Positions 7,701-15,000 of a DNA stretch of 56,373 nucleotides are shown here, in pieces. The notes below the pieces were generated by a model, which saw nothing but the letters and a program-made list of their open reading frames with translations, had not been told where the DNA came from and searched no databases. A program made the position numbers and the translations under genes. The stretch is from JAQIBY01 sp046546095 (GTDB taxonomy: Bacteria > Bacteroidota > Bacteroidia > Bacteroidales > ML635J-15): the NCBI GenBank assembly GCA_046546095.1, contig JBKGYK010000007.1, forward strand, positions 1 through 56,373, in the 5' to 3' direction. Numbering within the stretch: position 1 is the stretch's first letter; every line of letters starts with the position of its first letter.

Positions 7701-8331
7701 TGTGAAATTTTATATCTGGGATGCTGACGGAGACAGTGAATATCCGACAGAAGAAAATATCATAGCTGAGAAAAAAGTGTACATCAGAAATATTCCTGAA
7801 AATTTCAATTCTGTAATTTCTTTTGATGAACCGGTAGAAATCGACGGACCGTTTTACGCAGGATTCAGACTCAACTATCCCGATGAAAACGGTGACGGAG
7901 TCAGTGATGATTATTTTGTTGTCAGCGTGGCCGGTAACCGCGGATCATCCGAATCCCAAAATACAATGTTCGTGCAGGAAGGTGGAGAATGGAAATCTTC
8001 TGTTGCTTTGTTTGATATTGCAACATCGCTGGCCATCAAACCCATCGCATGTCTTGTTGACCTCGAAGAATTTGATGTTAACCTCAATGTACAGGCCTTT
8101 CCAAATCCCACTTCCGGTGAGATTACTGTTCAGCTCGGTGAGGAATACATTGGCAGCGATGTGGAAATCAGTGTGTACGATATGACAGGTCGTAAAGTTA
8201 TCCTGCCTGAAACCAGCTACAGCAGCATAGAATATCAGCTGAACTTTACCGATAAACCCGCCGGTATGTATTTCATTGATATAAGCATTGATGGTGAAAA
8301 AGTTACCAAGAAAATCTCAGTAATGCATTGA
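4729..8331 (+). CDS. Secreted trypsin-like serine protease with five PKD domains and T9SS sorting domain
   Basis: 1200 residues. Signal peptide at 1-22 (MKRLTGLVLLFAMLLGVNN, then FAQ). The protease domain (about 220-450) shows the chymotrypsin-fold triad: His263 in TADHC, Asp313 in GTDMLLLEL and Ser396 in GSSGSPV; its layout resembles lysyl endopeptidase-type (S1) enzymes, though specificity cannot be read here. Five PKD domains follow (about 475-555, 564-643, 652-735, 743-823, 838-919), each with an 'W-x-F/W-x-F-GG' core, then a region of ~190 residues that may be a carbohydrate-binding or jelly-roll domain. The C-terminus (about 1118-1200: FPNPTSGEITV, DMTGRKV, KPAGMYFIDI, VTKKISV) is a type A T9SS sorting domain, so the enzyme is exported and probably attached to the cell surface. 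Single-gene unit with its own terminator. Confidence 0.9.
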   Translation: MKRLTGLVLLFAMLLGVNNMFAQIEQGGKPLSFENIGLKNNVDNVFVNPPDMENVRAEHDYFEKNGEMPRVSVIMDVDFTMENSGTWDILDDGTKVWRLRITSEDAMALSLHYSKFHLPEGSALFLYNENQMQVAGAFTAMNNPGDGKHFSTRIIQGETTTLEYIQPPEVNGNAQLEIYKVSYFYRGVDALVSYYRDDKPTGFGDSGPCEVNVNCPEGNDWQNEKRGVAMMYIPSVGGGGFCTGSLVNNTDEDGTQYFLTADHCGGDQDNQDEWEFYFNFESPDCADPGSEPPYDDIVGATKLARGSINGGTDMLLLELTPDIPADYGVYYNGWDRTDVPSSIGIGIHHPAGDIMKISRSGALTVSTYTGSMADAHWELTWQSTATDWGVTEGGSSGSPVFDETSKRIVGTLTGGAATCTDQTAPDYYGRFDLHWDANGATDAEQLAPWLDPTNSGLTELDGYDPNATADDLVADFSANQTSITPGTAINFTDLSDGPDPIQTWSWEFEGGDPATSDEENPSNINYPDEGVFNVTLTVNDGTNSDEEIKNGYIMVSDNPDGLNASFDVSDNNIAPGDCVDFQDQSTGDPVTWNWTFPGAATANSTEQNPIDICYDDPGVYDVILEIGDGTDTDSYTWVDCITVGDPETEPQAYFAADQTTIPAGGVVTFTDTSVNGPFTTWAWTFEGGTPETSESSGPVSVAYMTPGLYDVEMRVEHEDGNTYIELKEEYINVVPAADDLPEANFIADYTVIAPGETVNFQDISTGAPYQWEWIFQNADPATSTDQHPQDILYADEGEFDVQMIAKNSEGNDTILKENYIIVSEEDPCLDSAVSPIADFRATERLISAGDRIFFEDLSTNYPVTGNWFFEGGNPSSWSNGTPLNGVEYNVPGIYDVTRSVNNACGNDLLTKDEYIYVFSGQVNKYCDTISNLRGGEIPKKIDAPDTWGFIAGHNGERVRYYADYFEDFTFSQIEGLIVPVNNSVHGDYNSYVKFYIWDADGDSEYPTEENIIAEKKVYIRNIPENFNSVISFDEPVEIDGPFYAGFRLNYPDENGDGVSDDYFVVSVAGNRGSSESQNTMFVQEGGEWKSSVALFDIATSLAIKPIACLVDLEEFDVNLNVQAFPNPTSGEITVQLGEEYIGSDVEISVYDMTGRKVILPETSYSSIEYQLNFTDKPAGMYFIDISIDGEKVTKKISVMH

Positions 8332-8354
8332 TAAAAACACAAATATTCATCATG

Positions 8355-8382
8355 AAAGCCGGTTTGATCGCCGGCTTTTTTA
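8355..8382 (+). terminator. Rho-independent terminator of the serine protease gene
   Basis: AAAGCCGG, loop TTTGATCG, CCGGCTTT followed by TTTTATT, 23 bases after the stop codon. Confidence 0.85.
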
Positions 8383-8465
8383 TTGACAGACCATTGGGTT
8401 TTCCTTACAAAATATTTTGTACAAATGGATTTGATGTGATTGTTTGTTGGTTTTGTTATTTGGGC

Positions 8466-8660
8466 AGCGTCACCCTTTTGCCTCCTATGAGCATAATTCC
8501 TGCCTGCGGTTCATAGCTGCACCCCTGCATGCCTGGCCTGGCCCGGGCGGTACAGGGAGCTTCCTCCCGGTCGCTCCTGTAACGCCTGCCCAATGCCGGC
8601 ATGCACGCGCACAGGCTAACCACCTCCGTCAGGCTGCATAATGTGAACAGTATACAGAAC
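8466..8660. other. GC-rich non-coding patch
   Basis: This stretch of about 195 bases is clearly richer in G+C than everything around it (for example CCTGGCCTGGCCCGGGCGGT, and GCCCAATGCCGGCATGCACG). Short open frames on both strands have no protein-like features. It contains several small palindromes (CCCGGG, GCCGGC, GCATGC). It may be a repeat element or a remnant of foreign DNA. The rest of 8383-8763 holds no gene I can support. Confidence 0.45.
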
Positions 8661-8763
8661 CAACTGAAAGTATACCCCACTTTATTGTTTAATCGCTATT
8701 GTTCCATTGACCTACACGGTTATCCATGCCCCTCGAAATCAAAGAAGCCTCCGGTAAGCTTGA

Positions 8764-9375
8764 TTAAAAACGAATGGCAGCATATGTCCTTACGCCGCTA
8801 AGTAAAAAATGTCTTTGGTAAAATTCTTCCGGGATTGGAAGCATGGATGTCAGATGAATTGTCGGCTCAACTCCCAAATCAAGCCATGGAAGAGGTGAGT
8901 GGTGTATTATCAATCCGCCGTGAAAGCCCAGGCCGTTCTGGTTCAGGCTGTTTTCCCGCGGAAATTCAATTGAAATAGACATTCCCACTTTGAAAGCAAA
9001 CCACGGTGTTATGTCGTAACGCCAGGTGACCGGAAGATGAATGACCTCGGATACGTGATTTAATAAATAGCCTCTCCTGTAATCCGTAGCAGGTGAATGA
9101 TAAACATTTCTGGCTTTCATGTAGTATAAGCCCAGTCCCATCCACAATCTGTCATCCATCGGAATATAAAAATCAAGACCATATTCCGCAGTAGGACCAT
9201 CAGCATAGTTGCCGGCACCTTCCACTGTCTCAAACCTGAAAATATGATTGTTGTATACTCCTCCGGTAAGATTGAGCTGCTTTTTCAATGCTGTTGAGTC
9301 CTCCTGAGCCAGGGAAAGTACCGGAATACTTAGAAAGAAACCGGTCAGGCTGATTAAAATAATCAGTTGTCTCAT
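8764..9375 (-). CDS. Outer-membrane beta-barrel protein
   Basis: A protein of 203 residues from the ATG at 9375; a longer frame to 9420 adds 15 residues ahead of a clear signal peptide (MRQLIILISLTGFFLSIPVL, cleavage after SLAQ), so the internal start is preferred. The mature part alternates hydrophobic and polar residues in strands separated by short turns (for example YGLDFYIPMDDRLWMGLGLY, and FAFKVGMSISIEF) and ends in an aromatic residue (AAIRF), as outer-membrane barrels do. Its length suggests 8 strands. Ligand and role are unknown. It stands alone between a GC-rich patch and a divergent decayed gene. Confidence 0.65.
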   Translation of the reverse strand: MRQLIILISLTGFFLSIPVLSLAQEDSTALKKQLNLTGGVYNNHIFRFETVEGAGNYADGPTAEYGLDFYIPMDDRLWMGLGLYYMKARNVYHSPATDYRRGYLLNHVSEVIHLPVTWRYDITPWFAFKVGMSISIEFPRENSLNQNGLGFHGGLIIHHSPLPWLDLGVEPTIHLTSMLPIPEEFYQRHFLLSGVRTYAAIRF

Positions 9376-9578
9376 TATATCAGTCTTCTGCACTTGTTCA
9401 CTCCGCGAAATTCGCCTCATATTATCAAAAACTCTCTTAATACATTCTTAAAACATCAAAATTACATCAAATATTTTGTTTGCTGTGAATATTTTGCTCA
9501 CCAGCCATTGTTAATATCTCAGCGCAGGCTGCAGGTGAACTTATTCAGCACTGAATTGTTTCATCAAAAACCTGATTT

Positions 9579-10066
9579 ATGATAAAATTTTCAACGCATG
9601 GAAAAGTACACCGGATTGAAAGTCGGCAAGTGATTCCAATCAGTATCGACCAGGCATGGGAATATTTTTCTTAACCGGAGAATCTGCCTGAACTTACTCC
9701 GCCTGACATGAAATTCGAAATTACCTCCCCCGATATATTGCAGGGCACCTATCAGGGAAAAATCATTACCTACCGGCTGAAGCCCTTCCCTTTTATGTAG
9801 GTATCCTGGGTTACGGAAAAATTACTGCAGTCAGTGAAAAGAAATACTTCATCGATGAGCAACGCTTAGGCCCTTATGCTTTCTGGCATCATACACACCA
9901 TCTGAAAACCCATCAGGAAGGGACAGAAATGATCGATCAGGTATATTACAAATTGCCCCTTGGCTTTCCTGGAAAGCTGGCAAATGTACTTTTTGTTAAG
10001 AGCAAACTCAGAAAAACATTTGAATACAGACAAAATAAACTAAACAGCATTTTTCATCGTTCATAA
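9579..10066 (+). pseudogene. SRPBCC-family (START-like ligand-binding) protein, decayed
   Basis: Starting at ATG 9579 the frame reads through VHRIESRQVIPISIDQAWEY, then FS-stop-PENLPELTPPDMKFEI: a TAA at 9672-9674 falls where family members have FS-x-PENL. The frame continues to IITYRLKPFPFM, a second stop (TAG, 9798-9800), VSWVTEK, and then a frameshift in the A-run at 9817-9821. The new frame continues ITAVSEKKYFIDEQR, LGPYAFWHHTHH and PLGFPGKLANVLFVKSKL, and ends at TAA 10064-10066. SRPBCC proteins of this type are about 150-160 residues, so the full length is present but disabled by two stops and a frameshift. Relatives often sit beside photolyase genes, as here; they are thought to bind hydrophobic ligands. 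Confidence 0.75.
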
Positions 10067-10164
10067 GCTGTCTTTCATTGGGTTTCCCTTCTTGTCATGG
10101 AGTAGCGTATGTAAAGACAATGAAGCATGACAGGCCGCTTTTCAACCGAATCCATACATGAAAT

Positions 10165-10195
10165 TTTGCTCGTAGCAAAGAAAATGCTATCTTTA
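10165..10195 (+). promoter_or_regulatory. Bacteroidota-type promoter of the photolyase gene
   Basis: TTTG at 10165-10168, a 19-base spacer, then TATCTTTA at 10188-10195; this matches the TTTG/TAnnTTTG pattern with one mismatch. The start codon follows 28 bases later. Confidence 0.5.
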
Positions 10196-10223
10196 AAGGT
10201 CATTGACCAATAAAACTACTAGT

Positions 10224-11759
10224 ATGAAACTGCGCCTGATACTTTCTGATCAACTGAACAGCGAACATAGCTGGTTTACATCCGAACCCAGCTCAGATAT
10301 TTTGTATGTCATGATGGAAACCAGACAGGAAGCCGAATATGTGAAGCAACACAAACAAAAGCTCCTTGGAATACTCGGCAGTATGAGGGAATTTGCTGAT
10401 GAACTCAGGGAAAAGGGACATACGCTAAAATATCTGTATCTTGATGAGCCCGAAAATGAACACAAACTGAGCTGGAATCTACTGCAAATCATAACTGAAA
10501 ACAAAATTTCCTCCTTTGAGTATCAGGAACCTGATGAATATCACACTTTTGTTGAATTACAACAGTTTGCTGAAAGTCTGGATATTCCTGTGAATATGGT
10601 TTCCGGTGAGCACTTTTTTGCTGATAAAGCAGAATTTGTGCGTTTTTTTGCCGGGAAAAAAGGCTACCTGATGGAGCATTTCTATCGTTACATGCGCAAA
10701 AAACATCACATCCTGATGGATGATGATGGTGAACCCTATGGCGGTAAATGGAATTATGACACAGAAAATCGAAACAGATATCCTGATGACAAACCGGTTC
10801 CGGCACCTTTTGTCTTTCATCACGATTTGAGTGATATTGATGCAATGCTCGATAAACAAGGTATCAAAAGTATGGGGCATGTCAATCCAAAAGATTTTAT
10901 CTGGCCGCTTAACCGCAAAGAAGCCCTGATGCAGTTAAAACATTTTATTGAACATCTGCTACCGGACTTTGGCCGTTATCAGGATGCTATGACTACCCGG
11001 GGATGGACACTTTTCCATTCCCGCCTGGCATTTTCCATGAATAGAAAAATGATCAACCCCAAAGAAGTTTTGAAGGCAGTTGTTGATGCCTATGAAAGCA
11101 AGGATTATGGGATCACCCTGCCACAGGTTGAAGGCTATGTCCGGCAGGTTCTGGGATGGCGCGAGTTTATGCGGGGTGTTTACTGGAAACACATGCCCGC
11201 TTATGCCCAAAAAAATCACTTTTTTGCCGACGCCAAACTTCCGGATTTCTACTGGACAGGAGATACCAAAATGAACTGCCTCAGGCATGTGATCACTCAA
11301 TCGCTTGATTATGGCTGGGCTCATCATATACAACGTCTTATGATCCCCGGCAATTTTGCTATGCTGATTGGTGTTGATCCGGATTGTGTGGATGACTGGT
11401 TTCTTGGTATGTACCTCGATGCCGTGCAGTGGGCGGAAATGCCCAATGGCAGAGGCATGAGTCAGTTTGCAGATGGTGGGATTGCCGGAACCAAACCATA
11501 CGCAGCTTCAGCCAATTACATCAACAAAATGAGTGATTATTGCCGGAATTGCCATTACAATAAAGACAAGAAACTGGGCGATGATGCATGCCCCTTTAAT
11601 ACTCTCTACTGGCATTTCTATCAGCGAAACAGAAAAAGACTGGCCTGGATTCCTCGTACCAATCAGATTTTTGCAACATGGGACAGATTCAGCGAGGATA
11701 TCAAAACTGCCTATATCAGACAGGCCGATAAATTTTTGCAGGAACTGTATCAGCAGTAA
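10224..11759 (+). CDS. Iron-sulfur photolyase/cryptochrome (FeS-BCP, PhrB-like)
   Basis: 511 residues from ATG 10224 (an upstream TTG at 10203 is rejected because the family begins MKLRLILSDQLN). The N-terminal part (1-150) is the DPRP antenna domain; the C-terminal half is the FAD-binding photolyase domain with MNCLRHVITQSLDYGWAHHI and RLMIPGNFAMLIGV. Cysteines fall at 352, 440, 443 and 456. In the (6-4) photolyase PhrB of Agrobacterium the four [4Fe-4S] ligands are at 350, 438, 441 and 454, so the spacing is identical. The predicted role is light-driven repair of (6-4) photoproducts, or blue-light sensing as in related cryptochromes. A decayed SRPBCC gene lies upstream. The 11760-12008 gap shows no gene and no clear terminator. 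Confidence 0.92.
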   Translation: MKLRLILSDQLNSEHSWFTSEPSSDILYVMMETRQEAEYVKQHKQKLLGILGSMREFADELREKGHTLKYLYLDEPENEHKLSWNLLQIITENKISSFEYQEPDEYHTFVELQQFAESLDIPVNMVSGEHFFADKAEFVRFFAGKKGYLMEHFYRYMRKKHHILMDDDGEPYGGKWNYDTENRNRYPDDKPVPAPFVFHHDLSDIDAMLDKQGIKSMGHVNPKDFIWPLNRKEALMQLKHFIEHLLPDFGRYQDAMTTRGWTLFHSRLAFSMNRKMINPKEVLKAVVDAYESKDYGITLPQVEGYVRQVLGWREFMRGVYWKHMPAYAQKNHFFADAKLPDFYWTGDTKMNCLRHVITQSLDYGWAHHIQRLMIPGNFAMLIGVDPDCVDDWFLGMYLDAVQWAEMPNGRGMSQFADGGIAGTKPYAASANYINKMSDYCRNCHYNKDKKLGDDACPFNTLYWHFYQRNRKRLAWIPRTNQIFATWDRFSEDIKTAYIRQADKFLQELYQQ

Positions 11760-12008
11760 TCCTTTTTTTTTATGTCAAAAAAAAATATTTTCCGGCAACC
11801 CCGGCCACCAGATTTTCGTCTTACTACCAAACCGTTAATGTTGTTTTGAAAAACCGGCTGATCTGATCTTGCTGATATCCTGAAATTTTGCATGCTTCAG
11901 AAAAGTGGCTTTAGCTTTCTGATGCAGGCAGAATGAATTGTTGCCGGATTTTGAAACACAGAGATAAAGGAAAATGTAACCAATGCTATGCATAAAAAAA
12001 CCAATATT

Positions 12009-15000
12009 ATGAAAAGCCTTTTGATTTTGCTTGCCGGACTTCTTACTGTCCAGTCTGTGATCTCTCAGACCATTACAAATGAAGAAGCTGCAAATTGTGC
12101 AGCCAATGTACTATATTACCAGTACGGAATAGCTGAACGTGAAAATCCGCGGCTGGTCCAAACCTTTCGAGAGGATCAAAATCCTATCTATTATGCGTTT
12201 ACAACCAATGATGCCTTTGTGATCATTTCGGCAGAAAAATCTTATCTGCCTGTGCTCGCGCATTCCAATGAAGGTGCTTTGCCCTCAGATCCAGACCGTT
12301 TGCCACCGGCCTTTATTGAATGGATGAATTCGCTTGCTGAGGATATCAAAGCGGTAAGAAGTGGACGGTTAAGCATTGATCAGGAAAAACTGCAGGCCTG
12401 GGATATCGTGGAAACACGTCAGCCCGGACCAATACAGACACGTGGTGTTACGCCACTCTTAACAACCACCTGGAATCAGGGCTGCGGATACAACGGGATG
12501 TGTCCCCCGGATGCTTCAGGACCATGCAATCACGTGTATACCGGTTGTGTGGCTACTGCTCAGGCCCAGATAATGAAATACCATGAGCATCCGGCCAGTG
12601 GTGTGGGAAGTGAATGCTATACCCATTCCGATTACGGTGAATTGTGCGCTGATTATGAAGCGGCAACTTACGACTGGGCATCCATGCCTGACAACAGTGG
12701 TAATGCTGAAGTAGAAGAGCTTATGTACCATTGCGGTGTGTCGGTCAGTATGAATTATTCGCCTACGGGTTCCGGTTCATATCTGTCTCGTGTCGATGAT
12801 GCACTGATGAACATTTTTAATTACAGCACCAATATGGACTATGTCAACCGATGGAGTTTTGATGCTGACGACTGGGAAGACCTTATGCGCAAAGAATGTG
12901 ATGCCGGCCGGGTGATGGCATACAAAGGAACTGGCTCTGGTGGCCATGCCTTTGTGCTGGATGGCTATAACGATTCCGGTGAATTTCATTTCAACTGGGG
13001 CTGGGGCGGTACTGCCAATGGTTATTATGCCATGGGTAACCTTACACCGGCAGGCAATGATTACTCCAATTCAAATACCGCCATCATTGGTGTGGAGCCG
13101 GCAGCAAATTTTTCCGGCCTTGATTTTTCCGGCATTACCACCCTTGGCTGCGGAATAACACAGCCCGTTGATCTCTCAAGCGGAATATCCGAAGTAAATG
13201 TCTATGGCAGTGCCAATATTGATGCCCTTGGCAAAGAAAAAGTGTATGAGTTTACCACCTCTCTTCCCGGTAGAATTACCATCAACCTGAATACCCCATC
13301 TTCAGACATCTCACTTATCCTGCTCTCGCATCAGCACCGTGATTCGGTACTTTCTTATGGTACCAATGGATTGATTTATGATAATTCCATGCCAGGTACC
13401 TATTACCTTGTGCTTGATGCTGCAGAGGCACAAAATGCAACCGCTGATCTGGAATTGATATGCCCAACCGCTGATCCTGACCTGATTGCACAGTCTGTAC
13501 AGGTGATACCAGGTACCATAGAGAGCAATCAGGCAGATGTCATCATGAAATCAACCGTAAAAAACATTGGAAATTCCGCTGCGGCATCCTGCGATATGGA
13601 ATATTATCTTTCGGATAACGATACCCTGGATGGGGGTGATATGATGATTGCAAGTACTACCATTCCTGCCCTGAATGCCGGCAGCGATACCATAGTGGAA
13701 TCTGTCCATACCATGCCGGTTTTACCCGCAGCAGGTAATTATTATGTGTTTGGTGTTCCGGATGCTTCCAATACAGTGGTAGAAACAGTTGAGGATGATT
13801 ATGGGCTGACAAATGTCCAGATTCCCGATACCGGAACGATGGATTGTACATCTGCAACAGCCATTTCAGATGCTGTTTGGTATTTTGACAATACCGCTGC
13901 AGATGGTGATTCGCTTATCGATAATACAAACTGCTCATGGAACCATACCGGAAATGAGATGATTTACACAATGACATCTCCGAACTCTGGTAGTGCCAAT
14001 ATAGCTTTTACCGAAAAACATTTCGGTAAAATGACCATGCAGGTTTTGCCCATCTGCAATGAAAATGCCAATTGCCTCACAAGCCTTTCCATGTATAACA
14101 GTACCGATACCCTGGTGTATTCCACCTTTAATGTAGAAGCTGGTGCAGTTTATTATTTGTTTGTGGATGGAGAAAACGACCTGAGTGGTGAATTTGGATT
14201 TAAGGTGGATTTCCCGGAGCCATGTCCGGATGATACATTGCAATATTGGGGTGACACTGCACGCTGTGATGGCGATGGCGGTCTCAATATGCAGCTTACC
14301 TGGGGATACGATTCCTATCAATGGTTTAAAGATGGTGTTGAAATTCCGGATGCAACAAATGTGAGTTACCTTGCGGAAAGTTCCGGAGAGTATTATGCGG
14401 AAATTACTGAAAACGGCTGCACAGTAGAATCCGATCACCTGAATGTTGCTTTTAGTCCGGCTCCGGATACTGCTGCAATCGAAACCTTTTCCGATACTCT
14501 GTTCTGTGAAGGTGGATCTGTGGATATTCACCTTACCGCCGGCAATGCCTGGGATGTGCTGTGGTACAAAGACGGAGAACCCATCCCGGAGGCTACGGCT
14601 GATGTTTATACAGCAACAGAAACGGGGCATTATCATGCGGATGTTATCAATGTATCCTGCCACCTGGAGTCCAATGAAATTTATGTTCAGGTGATTGATC
14701 AGCCCGCTGACCTCGGCGAAACCATTTCGCTTGCACAGGATAGCCTGATATATTATTTTCCCCTCAACGATGATGCTGATGATGCTTCCGGTAACGGACA
14801 CGGGATATCTTCCTGGGACTGGTACCCCACGGATGATCATGACGGAAACTTCTGGCAGGCCCGGCAGTTTATTGACTCGGCAAGCAAAGCGTATGTGTAC
14901 AGCCAGTTTGACAATCCCACCGAATTTACACATTCCATGTGGTTTAAATCCAACGATGGAAACGGCGGATCGCTTATTCTCTTTACGGATGATTCATGGT

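Noticed and set aside
8328..8801. Several short frames over the GC-rich patch
   Set aside because: Pro/Arg/Cys-rich translations of GC-rich DNA in several frames at once, with no gene-like start or neighbours.
9672..9800. Stop-codon reassignment or programmed readthrough in the SRPBCC gene
   Set aside because: Other genes in the window use TAA and TAG as normal stops, and the same gene also has a frameshift, so decay or sequence error is simpler.
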